Assembly: GCA_024236495.1 (NCBI GenBank)
Contig: JACKKJ010000002.1
Span: 649,001 to 713,000, forward strand
Direction: 5' to 3'
Length of the DNA: 64,000 nucleotides
DNA from: Paracoccaceae bacterium
Lineage (GTDB): Bacteria; Pseudomonadota; Alphaproteobacteria; Rhodobacterales; Rhodobacteraceae
The translations under genes were made by a program, and so were the position numbers. Shown piece by piece: positions 15,551-23,787 of this stretch (position 1 is the first letter of the stretch; each line of letters opens with the position of its first letter). The notes under the pieces were generated by a model. It did not search any database and was not told the origin of the DNA. It saw nothing but the letters and a program-made list of their open reading frames with translations.

Positions 15551-16939
15551 ATGGCGACTTCACAAGCGCGGGACGAGACGCCAGCGCCAGTTGATCTTCA
15601 AGGCGGTCAGGTTCGGCTGCGCACGCTTATCCTGTTGCGCTGGGCCGCTGTCGCGGGCCAGGTCGCGGCCCTGACCGTGGCCTCGGGGCCGCTATCGCTT
15701 GCCGTGCCGCTTGGTCCATGTTTTCTTGTTGTCGGCATTGCGGTTGCGGCAAACATGGCTGCGATCAGCGTCTTTCCGGAAACCAAGCGTCTGTCCGAAG
15801 GGCAGACGATGGCAAGCCTCCTTTTCGACACCGCGCAGCTGGCACTTCTTCTGGGACTGACGGGGGGGCTGGCAAATCCGTTCGCCTTCCTGATCCTCGC
15901 CCCTGCGACAATTGGCGCCACGGTTCTCAGCCCAAGGTCCAGCGGGGCGGTCGCGCTTGTGACCATCGCCTTCGTCACCCTTGTCGCGTTCTATTACCTT
16001 CCCCTGCGTACCGCCGGCGGCACGGTTCTGTCGCCCCCCGCGATCTTCGGCGTAGGCCACTGGCTGGCCATCGTCATCGGGGTAAGCTTCCTGACGATCT
16101 ACGCCGGCCGCGTCTCGTCCGAGATCCGGTCGATGGGCCGGGCCCTGCTTGCTACGCAGATGGCGCTTGCCCGCGAACAGAAGCTGACCGACCTTGGCGG
16201 GGTCGTCGCCGCGGCGGCGCATGAGCTGGGAACGCCCCTTGCCACCATCAAGCTGGTCAGCGCGGAACTTGCTGACGAACTCGACGGAAGGCCCGAACAG
16301 CGCGACGACGCGCTGCTGATCCGGCGCGAGGCGGACCGCTGCGCCGAAATCCTCCGGTCGATGGGCCGTGCCGGCAAGGATGACCTGCACCTGCGCGCAG
16401 CCCCCCTTTCGGCGGTGCTGCGGGAAGCGGCGGAACCCCATCTTGACCGCGGCCGCGACGTGCGGTTCGAATGGCTGCCCGCGCCCGACGGCCCGGCCCG
16501 GGAACCGACCATCGCACGGCGCCCGGAAATCATCCACGGACTGCGCAACCTGATCCAGAATGCCGTTGATTTCGCGCAGGCCACCGTCTGGGTCGAGGCG
16601 CGCTGGAGCGCAAACCGGCTTGCCTTGCGCATCATGGACGACGGCCCGGGATTTCCCGCGCATCTTCTGGGCCGCATCGGCGATCCCTTCTTGCGCCGCC
16701 GTCCCACGGAGCCTTCACAGGACCGCCCTGAATACGACGGCATGGGGCTTGGGCTTTTCATCGCCAAGACGCTTCTTGAACGGACGGGCGCCGAAATCAC
16801 ATTTGCCAACGGATCGGACCCGTTCCTTGCCGAATCCGAACGTCCCGAGCGCGGCGGAGCGATCGTGGAGGTGATCTGGCCGCTGGCCCGAATTGCGCAA
16901 TCGGCTTCCGGCCCACTTGGCGAAAACGTAAGGCACTGA
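15551..16939 (+). CDS. regB: Redox sensor histidine kinase RegB/PrrB
   Basis: RegB phosphorylates RegA under low oxygen. The 462-residue protein has six predicted membrane helices (about residues 25-185) with the ubiquinone-binding heptapeptide GGLANPF at 105-111. The dimerisation box AAHELGTPLATI places the phospho-acceptor at His224, and the redox-active cysteine Cys264 in EADRCAEIL lies exactly 40 residues later, as in R. capsulatus RegB (His225, Cys265). The ATP-binding N and G boxes follow (LRNLIQNAVDF, DDGPGF, GMGLGLFIAKTLL). It shares an 80-nt divergent control region with senC. Confidence 0.97.
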   Translation: MATSQARDETPAPVDLQGGQVRLRTLILLRWAAVAGQVAALTVASGPLSLAVPLGPCFLVVGIAVAANMAAISVFPETKRLSEGQTMASLLFDTAQLALLLGLTGGLANPFAFLILAPATIGATVLSPRSSGAVALVTIAFVTLVAFYYLPLRTAGGTVLSPPAIFGVGHWLAIVIGVSFLTIYAGRVSSEIRSMGRALLATQMALAREQKLTDLGGVVAAAAHELGTPLATIKLVSAELADELDGRPEQRDDALLIRREADRCAEILRSMGRAGKDDLHLRAAPLSAVLREAAEPHLDRGRDVRFEWLPAPDGPAREPTIARRPEIIHGLRNLIQNAVDFAQATVWVEARWSANRLALRIMDDGPGFPAHLLGRIGDPFLRRRPTEPSQDRPEYDGMGLGLFIAKTLLERTGAEITFANGSDPFLAESERPERGGAIVEVIWPLARIAQSASGPLGENVRH

Positions 16940-16965
16940 AACGAACACAAAAACGCCCCGATTGG

Positions 16966-16981
16966 TTAATCGGTCGTTAAC
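16966..16981 (+). promoter_or_regulatory. CtrA-type binding site
   Basis: The sequence TTAA-N7-TTAAC, the full CtrA consensus, occurs once between regB and the PAS protein gene. It ends 50 nt before the chosen ATG at 17032, a position suited to activation or repression of that gene. In Rhodobacterales CtrA controls motility and gene transfer agent genes. Confidence 0.6.
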
Positions 16982-17031
16982 CCATTCCCGTGAACTCTTC
17001 GAACCCTGGGGGAACGGATCTGGGATGTGCT

Positions 17032-18606
17032 ATGCCCTCGTCATTGGTTTTTGCGGTTGTGATCACCGTCTCGGCCTTTGTGGCCGCTCTCGTCGGCCTA
17101 ATGGCTCTCGCGATCTTCGATGACTGGCGCAGGGCGCGCGGGTTTCGCGGCGCGCAGGCCGGACGCCATGAGCCCTATGTCTTTCTGTTCGACGGTCGCG
17201 ACCTGATCGACGCCAGCCCTCCGGCGCGGGTGCTCTTGCGGCATTTGCCCGGCGGACCTGACGACTGGATCCGGCTGATCGCATTCCTTTCGCCGCGCTT
17301 CGCGGGGCTTTCGGACGCACTCGACACCGCTCCGGGGGCAGGCGGTCGGGAATTCCGGGCAAACGATGGAAGCACTCTGGAACTGGCAGGCGGCCCTGAT
17401 CTGCCGCTCAGGCTGACCCTGGTCCCGGGTAACGGGCCAGAGGCGGACCTGCGCGTCGACACCTTGTGCCAGAATGCACAGGAACTGGAACTGTCATTGC
17501 TGCGAGATATCCTGGACACTCTTCCCTTTCCGCTGTGGCGCACCGATGACGCGGGCGGCGTCACTTGGGTCAACAGCGCCTATGTCTCTGTCGTATCGGA
17601 CAGGTCCGGCTGTGCACCGCAAGATCTGCCCTGGCCATTGCCAGACCTTCTGGGCGATGCGCCGTCCACCGCCGACGAAACGCCGAGGCGGGTCGCGCTT
17701 TCCGGACAGCCCAATCGCTGGTTTCAGATTCACTCGGACCGGAGCACGGGGGCCGGGCAGCATGTAGCGGTCCCCTGCGATGCCCTCGTGCGGGCCGAAA
17801 CCACGCGGGACGAAATGATGCAGACCCTCGCGAAGACCTTCGCCGATCTTCCGATTGGCCTGGCCGTCTTCGACCGCCAGCGTCAACTTGCGCTTTTCAA
17901 TCCAGCCCTTTGCGACCTGACCGAACTTGGCCCGGAGTTCCTGATGACGCGGCCGGCCTTCCACAGCTTCTTCGATCGCCTGCGCGACAGCCGGATGATC
18001 CCGGAACCACGCGACTATCACGGCTGGCGACACGCGATTGCCGATATCGAGAAGGCGGCGGCAACCGGCCATTACGAGGACACCTGGAACCTGCCCTCGG
18101 GTGCAACCTACCGCGTCACCGCCCGGCCCCATCCCGACGGCGCCATTGCCCTTTGGTTCGAGGACGTGAGCGCGGATATGTCGCTCGCGCGCCGTTTCCG
18201 CGCCGAGGTGCAGACCTGTCAGGCAGTCTTCGATCACCTCGACACGGCGGTGGCAGTCTTCTCGCCGGCCGGCGTCATGACGCTTTCCAACGCAGCCTTT
18301 ACCGATATCTGGGGCTTCGACGGCTCCGCCACGGCGTCCCCGGTTGATGCCGCCGACCTTGCGGCGCTGTGGCAGGCACAGACCGAACCATCGCAGATCT
18401 GGGACGAACTTGTGCGCTACCTGTCGGAGCTTGGCGGACGCGAACCATGGTCCGCGGAGGTGCGCCGCATCTCCGGGCAGCGTGTCGTGCTTCGTGCCCA
18501 CCCGCTGCAAGGCGGTTCGACGATGGTCCAGTTTCGCGCCGAAGCCACCAACAGCAGCTGTCATGTAAAAGACCGCCCGGGACGGATCGCCACGCCCGCG
18601 ATCTGA
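17032..18606 (+). CDS. PAS-domain protein at the divL position, no kinase domain
   Basis: A 524-residue protein with one N-terminal membrane helix (about residues 4-28) and at least three PAS-like regions: about 155-235 (LDTLPFPLWRTDDAGGVTWVN), 265-385 (FADLPIGLAVFDRQRQLALFN) and 400-500 (FDHLDTAVAVFSPAGVMTLSN). No His box or ATP-binding domain follows; the stop is 56 nt before tsaE. Position ahead of tsaE, amgK, murU and addBA, plus the CtrA-type site upstream, suggests a DivL-like regulator of the CckA-CtrA pathway reduced to its sensory part. I chose ATG 17032 (GGGA 6 nt upstream); GTG 16990 is possible. The DivL link is inference. Confidence 0.6.
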   Translation: MPSSLVFAVVITVSAFVAALVGLMALAIFDDWRRARGFRGAQAGRHEPYVFLFDGRDLIDASPPARVLLRHLPGGPDDWIRLIAFLSPRFAGLSDALDTAPGAGGREFRANDGSTLELAGGPDLPLRLTLVPGNGPEADLRVDTLCQNAQELELSLLRDILDTLPFPLWRTDDAGGVTWVNSAYVSVVSDRSGCAPQDLPWPLPDLLGDAPSTADETPRRVALSGQPNRWFQIHSDRSTGAGQHVAVPCDALVRAETTRDEMMQTLAKTFADLPIGLAVFDRQRQLALFNPALCDLTELGPEFLMTRPAFHSFFDRLRDSRMIPEPRDYHGWRHAIADIEKAAATGHYEDTWNLPSGATYRVTARPHPDGAIALWFEDVSADMSLARRFRAEVQTCQAVFDHLDTAVAVFSPAGVMTLSNAAFTDIWGFDGSATASPVDAADLAALWQAQTEPSQIWDELVRYLSELGGREPWSAEVRRISGQRVVLRAHPLQGGSTMVQFRAEATNSSCHVKDRPGRIATPAI

Positions 18607-18662
18607 GCATTGCGCCGAAAACGCCGCTTGCCGCGCCGCGCCGCGCGACTAAAAGTCGGCGC

Positions 18663-19166
18663 ATGGATCAGAACGACGCCCCGTCCCTGCACCTCGCGCT
18701 TCCCAGCGCCGAGGCGACCGATGCCCTCGCGCGGCGCCTGGCACCGTGTCTGGCCGCGGGCGATACCCTGCTGCTTGAGGGCGACATCGGCGCAGGCAAG
18801 ACCCATTTCGCCCGTGCACTGATCCGCGAACGGCTTGGCCCCGCAGGACAGTGGGAAGACATTCCTTCGCCCACGTTCACGCTGGTCCAGACCTACGACA
18901 CCGGCGACGCAACGATCTGGCACGCCGATCTTTACCGACTGACCTCCCCTCAGGAGGTCTGGGAGCTTGGGCTGGAGGACGCGTTCAGCAACGCAATCTG
19001 CCTGGTCGAATGGCCCGACCGCCTGGGCCCCGCAAGGCCGGCCGATGCGCTCACGCTCAGCTTTCAGGCGTTGCCCGACGACACCAGGCGCCTGGCGGTT
19101 TCGGCCAGCGGGCCACGATCGTATGCCTTGCTTGCCGCCTTCGGGTCGGGGGGCGGCGATGACTGA
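18663..19166 (+). CDS. tsaE: tRNA threonylcarbamoyladenosine biosynthesis ATPase TsaE
   Basis: TsaE is the ATPase that resets the TsaBD complex in t6A synthesis. The 167-residue protein has the Walker A GDIGAGKTHFARAL at about residues 38-51, SPTFTLVQTY, and WHADLYRL containing the Walker B-like Asp. Its C-terminal stop overlaps the next start by 8 nt (ATG 19159), so amgK is coupled to it. The tsaE-amgK-murU order is common in alphaproteobacteria. Confidence 0.93.
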   Translation: MDQNDAPSLHLALPSAEATDALARRLAPCLAAGDTLLLEGDIGAGKTHFARALIRERLGPAGQWEDIPSPTFTLVQTYDTGDATIWHADLYRLTSPQEVWELGLEDAFSNAICLVEWPDRLGPARPADALTLSFQALPDDTRRLAVSASGPRSYALLAAFGSGGGDD

Positions 19167-20172
19167 TCGCGATACCGCGCTTGCCGCCTTTCTCTCCCGT
19201 TCCGGATGGGCAGATACGGAGCGGCGCGCGCTTGCTGGCGATGCCTCCGCCCGGCGCTATGAACGGCTCCGGCGCGGAGCAGCCCGCGCGATCCTGATGG
19301 ATGCCCCGCCGGACCGGGGGGAAGATGTCGGGCGCTTCGCAAGGGTTGACGCGTGGCTTCGCGCGCAGGGCTATTCGGCGCCGCACCTTTTCGCCGAGGA
19401 TGCAGGCAACGGCTTCCTGCTGCTGGAAGACCTGGGCGACGATCTTTTCGCGAACCTCCTCTTGCGCGATCCGGCGCTGGAAACCGCGCTTTATGCCGCC
19501 GCGACGGACTTCCTCGCCGATCTCGGGCGCCGGCCGGTACCCGATTTCGTCCGCCCTCTCGACGCGCCGGCGCTGACGGCACTTCTGGGATGGGTCGGCG
19601 AATGGTACATGCCCGCGATGGAGGCCGACCCCGCCCGGATCGCGACGCTGGGGGAAACCTTCGCGATGCTCTACAACGCGCTGGCGGCAGATGCGCCGAC
19701 CGTCCTGTCGCTGCGGGATTTCCACGCCGAGAACCTCATCTGGCTTCCCGAGCGGACAGGCCATGCGCGTCTCGGTCTGCTCGATTTCCAGGACGCCGTG
19801 GCGGCGCATCCCGCCTACGACCTCGTGTCGCTTCTGCAAGACGCCCGGCGTGACGTTTCGACCGCGACAGAAACCGCCATGATCGCCCGCTTCTGTGCCA
19901 GTTCCGGCTGGAACAGTGACGAATTCGGTGCGATCTACGCGCTTCTCGGCGCACAGCGCAGCCTTCGTATTCTCGCCGTTTTCGCCCGGCTCTGCCTGCA
20001 CCTCGGCCGGCCGCGCTACCTTGCCTTCATGCCGCGCGTCTGGGGCTATCTCTTGCGCAACCTCCGCCATCCCCGCCTCGCACCCCTCACCGCCGCGCTT
20101 GCCGACCTGCCCGCGCCGACCGAAGCCGCGCTGACCCGCCTGAGGACCCGATGCCCGAACCAGACGCGCTGA
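19159..20172 (+). CDS. amgK: N-acetylmuramate/N-acetylglucosamine kinase AmgK (phosphotransferase family)
   Basis: A 337-residue aminoglycoside-phosphotransferase-fold kinase. Visible are the early GDASARRYERL, the LLLEDLGDDLF strand, and the catalytic SLRDFHAENLIWL plus LGLLDFQDAVAAHPAYDL metal-binding loop. Paired with the nucleotidyltransferase that overlaps its end, it matches AmgK/MurU of the cell-wall recycling route, in which MurNAc is phosphorylated at C1 and then activated to UDP-MurNAc, bypassing fosfomycin-sensitive MurA. The assignment rests on gene pairing and fold. Confidence 0.83.
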   Translation: MTDRDTALAAFLSRSGWADTERRALAGDASARRYERLRRGAARAILMDAPPDRGEDVGRFARVDAWLRAQGYSAPHLFAEDAGNGFLLLEDLGDDLFANLLLRDPALETALYAAATDFLADLGRRPVPDFVRPLDAPALTALLGWVGEWYMPAMEADPARIATLGETFAMLYNALAADAPTVLSLRDFHAENLIWLPERTGHARLGLLDFQDAVAAHPAYDLVSLLQDARRDVSTATETAMIARFCASSGWNSDEFGAIYALLGAQRSLRILAVFARLCLHLGRPRYLAFMPRVWGYLLRNLRHPRLAPLTAALADLPAPTEAALTRLRTRCPNQTR

Positions 20173-20840
20173 TGCTTTTCGCCGCCGGGCTCGGGACGCG
20201 GATGCGAGATCTGACGCGCGACCGCCCGAAACCGCTGATTGCCGTCGGCGGCCGTACGCTGCTTGATCACGCGCTCGACATCGCGGCGGCGGCCGCGGTG
20301 GGCCGTATCGTCGTCAACGTCCACTACCTTGCCGATCAGATCCGCGCGCATCTGGCCGGGGGGGCTGCGATCTTCTCGGACGAGACCGCGGCGCTTCTGG
20401 AGACCGGCGGCGGGCTGGCGCGGGCGCTGCCGCTTCTGGCGTCCGATCCGGTCTTCACCCTGAACACCGACGCCGTCTGGACCGGCGCAAATCCCCTGGC
20501 CGAACTGCGCGCCGCCTGGCGCCCGGAGGCCGAGGGGCTGCTGCTTGTGGTGCCGCGCGACCGCGCAACCGGCCACGGCGGCGCGGGCGATTTCGACATG
20601 GACGGCACCGGCCGCCTGCGCCGGGGCACGGATTACGTCTACACCGGCGCCCAGATCCTGCGCACGGCCCGCTTTGCCGCCCGCCCGGCCGGCGCCTTCT
20701 CGATCAATCCCGTCTGGGACGAGATGATCGCGGCAGGCGGCCTTTACGGCACGGCCCATGACGGCGGCTGGTGCGATGTCGGCCGCCCCGAGAGCATTGC
20801 GCTGGCCGAGGCGATGCTCCACTCTGGCCGCGATGTTTGA
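20151..20840 (+). CDS. murU: N-acetylmuramate alpha-1-phosphate uridylyltransferase MurU
   Basis: A 229-residue sugar-phosphate nucleotidyltransferase. It begins with LMLFAAGLGTRMRDLTRDRPKPL, the nucleotide-binding loop, then VVNVHYLADQI, LETGGGLARALPLL and the metal-site FTLNTDAVWTG; the end has WCDVGRPESIALAEAML. It overlaps amgK by 22 nt and addB by 8 nt, so all three are translated together. MurU converts MurNAc-1-phosphate to UDP-MurNAc. Confidence 0.85.
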   Translation: MPEPDALMLFAAGLGTRMRDLTRDRPKPLIAVGGRTLLDHALDIAAAAAVGRIVVNVHYLADQIRAHLAGGAAIFSDETAALLETGGGLARALPLLASDPVFTLNTDAVWTGANPLAELRAAWRPEAEGLLLVVPRDRATGHGGAGDFDMDGTGRLRRGTDYVYTGAQILRTARFAARPAGAFSINPVWDEMIAAGGLYGTAHDGGWCDVGRPESIALAEAMLHSGRDV

Positions 20841-23787
20841 ACCGGCCGCGTCGCCCCGCCTTTTCGCCCTGCCCCCCGGCGCCGACTTTCCGGCACGGCT
20901 GGTCGAGGGGCTGATCGCGCGCATGGCCGATGAGCCGCCCGAGGCGATGGCGCGGGTCCGTCTTTACCTCAATACCACCCGGATGCGGCGACGCGTGCGC
21001 GCGCTCTTCGACGATCACGGGGCGCGGATCCTGCCGCGCATCGGCCTTGTCAGCGATCTGGGCCATGCCCCGGGCGCGGGCATCCCGCCGGCTTCACCCG
21101 CCTTGCGTAGGCGGCTGGAGCTTGCCGAACTGGTACGCGGGCTTGTCGAACGCCTGCCGGATTTCGCCCCCGGCACCCCGGTCTTTGGCCTGGCCGACAG
21201 CCTTGCCGACCTTCTTGCCGAGATGGAGGGCGAGGGCGTCTCTCCCTCCGTGCTCGAAAACCCCGCGCTGGTCGAAAACCACGCGGCGCATTGGGAACGC
21301 AGCCTACTGTTCCTGCGCATCATCGGCCGCTATTTCGGCACGGACCCGGCAGGCCTCTCACCCAGCGCCGAGGCACGCCAGCGCCGGATCATCGCCGCAT
21401 CGATCCGGCTTTGGCAGGGCGACCCGCCCGATCACCCGATTATCGTCGCAGGATCCACCGGATCGCGCGGCGCGACCGCGCTTTTCATGGCGGCGGTGGC
21501 GCGCCTGCCCCAGGGCGCCGTGGTCCTGCCCGGTTTCGACTTCGACATGCCCGCCGCCGCCTGGGCAAGCCTGGACCAAGGCCCCGCACCGGCGGAAGAC
21601 CATCCGCAGTACCGTTTCCTGAAACTCGCCAGGATGCTTGACCTCGGGCCTGCCGACATCCGGCCCTGGGCGGACGGCGCCGCCCCCGACCCTGCGCGCA
21701 ACCGCGTTCTGTCCCTGGCGCTGAGGCCCGCGCCCGTCACCGATCAATGGATGACCGAAGGGCACATGCTTGGCGATCTGGTCGATGCGACGGCCAACCT
21801 GACACTGATCGCCGCGCCCGCGCCGCGGGCAGAGGCACTGGCACTGGCGGTCCGGCTGCGCGAGGCGGTCGACCAGGGCATCCGCGCCGCGCTGATCACC
21901 CCTGACAGGACACTGGCCCGGCGGGTCACCGCCGCGCTTGACCGCTGGGGTATCCTGCCCGACGACAGCGCGGGCCAACCGTTGAACCAGACCGCTCCGG
22001 GGCGGTTCCTGCGCCAGGTCGCCGAATTGGCCGGCCAGAAGCCGACGGCGGAGTCGCTTCTGTCGCTGCTGAAGCATCCGCTGGCAGCGACCGGCGGCGA
22101 TCTTCGCGGCGACCACCTTCGGTATGTGCGCGAGTTCGAACTCAAGCTGCGTCGCCACGGCCCGCCGTTCCCGCAGGGCGGCGACATCCTGGCCTGGGCA
22201 GAGGGTCACGGGGATGCCCGGCGCCGGGCCTGGGCGGAATGGCTTGCGGGGATCCTGCCAGGGCTTGAGGATGCCGCGCCCCTGCCGCTAACGGAAAGGG
22301 TCGCCGCGCATGCCGCCCTGACGGAGTCCCTTGCCGCGGGCCCCGGCGGCACCGCCGGCGCCAGCCAGCTTTGGCGCGACGAACCGGGCCGCGCCGCCCG
22401 CCGTGCGCTGGACGCCCTGCAGCGCGATGCCGATGCGGGGGGCCTTTATACGCCCCGGCAATACGCGGATCTTCTGTCCGGCATCCTGTCGCGCGAGGTC
22501 GCGCGAAAACCCGACGGGACGCATCCGCTTGTCGCGATCTGGGGGACGCTCGAGGCCCGTGTACAGGGTGCGGACCTTGTTCTTCTGGCCGGGCTGAACG
22601 AAGGGGTCTGGCCCGATCTTCCGCCGCCTGACCCCTGGCTTTCGCGCCAGATGCGGCAAAAGGCGGGGCTCTTGCTGCCGGAACGGCGGATCGGCCTGTC
22701 GGCCCACGACTTTCAGCAGGCCGTCGCGGCGCCGCAGGTCGTCTTGTCGCGCGCCCTGCGCGATGACGAGGCCGAAACCATCCCCTCGCGCTGGCTGGCC
22801 CGTCTGACCAATCTTCTGGCGGGCCTGCCCGAAAATCGCGGGCCCGAGGCGCTTGCGGCGATGAAGGCGCGCGGTTCGGCGTTGCTGCAACTGGCCGGGG
22901 CGCTGGAAACCCCCGACCGGGCCAACGCTGCCCGCCGCCCCGCACCCCGTCCCCCGGTCGAGGCGCGGCCAACCGAGTTGCCCGTCACCGCGATCCGCAC
23001 CCTGATCCGCGATCCCTATGCGGTCTATGCCCAGCGCGTCCTGCGCCTGCGCCGTCTTGACCCGCTGCGCGCCGAACCCGATGCGCGCCGGCGTGGCAAC
23101 GTGCTGCACGATATCGTCCACGACTTTGTCAGGAACCGGCCCGAGGCCGAACCGGCAGGGGCGGCGCGGGCCCGGCTTCTCGATACCGCCGCGACGATCC
23201 TTGCGCAGGAAATCCCCTGGCCCTCCGCCCGGCGGCTCTGGCTGGCAAGGCTGGCCCGGATCGCGGACCGCTTCGTCGGCGCCGAAGAGCGCCGGGCAGG
23301 GCGCGGGGCGCCCGTGGTGATGGAAACGCAGCACCGCCTGCCGATCCCCGAACTTGGCTTCACGCTGACCGCCAAGCCCGACCGGATCGACGAACTGGAA
23401 GACGGCCGCGTCCATATCTACGACTACAAGTCCGGCAAGCCGCCCAGCGAACCGCAACAGGCCGCCTTCGACAAGCAACTGCTGCTCGAGGCGCTGATGG
23501 CCGAACGCGGCGCCTTTCCCGCCCTTGGCCCGCGCGAGGTCGAGGGCGTGACCTACATCCACCTTGGCGGGGACGGCGCCGACAAGCCCACCGCCATCAC
23601 CCCCGAACTGCTTGAGGAAACCTGGGACGGGCTGATCAAGCTCATCCGGGCCTATCGCAACCGCGACAAGGGCTACATCGCCCGACGCGCGGTGTTCGAA
23701 AGCCGGTTCGAAGGCGATTTCGACCATCTTGCCCGCTACGGCGAATGGGAAATGGGCGACCCCTCTCTCCCGGAGGATGTCGGATGA
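20833..23787 (+). CDS. addB: Double-strand break repair protein AddB
   Basis: AddB is the second subunit of the AddAB helicase-nuclease that processes DNA ends for RecA. The 984-residue protein has a degenerate helicase region, the LLAGLNEGVWPDLPPPDPWLS block and a C-terminal PD-(D/E)XK nuclease (KPDRIDEL then HIYDYKSGKPP at about residue 868). It contains no cysteine at all, so the iron-sulfur cluster known in Firmicutes AddB cannot form. Start ATG 20833 sits inside the murU end; addA begins at its stop codon. Confidence 0.93.
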   Translation: MFEPAASPRLFALPPGADFPARLVEGLIARMADEPPEAMARVRLYLNTTRMRRRVRALFDDHGARILPRIGLVSDLGHAPGAGIPPASPALRRRLELAELVRGLVERLPDFAPGTPVFGLADSLADLLAEMEGEGVSPSVLENPALVENHAAHWERSLLFLRIIGRYFGTDPAGLSPSAEARQRRIIAASIRLWQGDPPDHPIIVAGSTGSRGATALFMAAVARLPQGAVVLPGFDFDMPAAAWASLDQGPAPAEDHPQYRFLKLARMLDLGPADIRPWADGAAPDPARNRVLSLALRPAPVTDQWMTEGHMLGDLVDATANLTLIAAPAPRAEALALAVRLREAVDQGIRAALITPDRTLARRVTAALDRWGILPDDSAGQPLNQTAPGRFLRQVAELAGQKPTAESLLSLLKHPLAATGGDLRGDHLRYVREFELKLRRHGPPFPQGGDILAWAEGHGDARRRAWAEWLAGILPGLEDAAPLPLTERVAAHAALTESLAAGPGGTAGASQLWRDEPGRAARRALDALQRDADAGGLYTPRQYADLLSGILSREVARKPDGTHPLVAIWGTLEARVQGADLVLLAGLNEGVWPDLPPPDPWLSRQMRQKAGLLLPERRIGLSAHDFQQAVAAPQVVLSRALRDDEAETIPSRWLARLTNLLAGLPENRGPEALAAMKARGSALLQLAGALETPDRANAARRPAPRPPVEARPTELPVTAIRTLIRDPYAVYAQRVLRLRRLDPLRAEPDARRRGNVLHDIVHDFVRNRPEAEPAGAARARLLDTAATILAQEIPWPSARRLWLARLARIADRFVGAEERRAGRGAPVVMETQHRLPIPELGFTLTAKPDRIDELEDGRVHIYDYKSGKPPSEPQQAAFDKQLLLEALMAERGAFPALGPREVEGVTYIHLGGDGADKPTAITPELLEETWDGLIKLIRAYRNRDKGYIARRAVFESRFEGDFDHLARYGEWEMGDPSLPEDVG

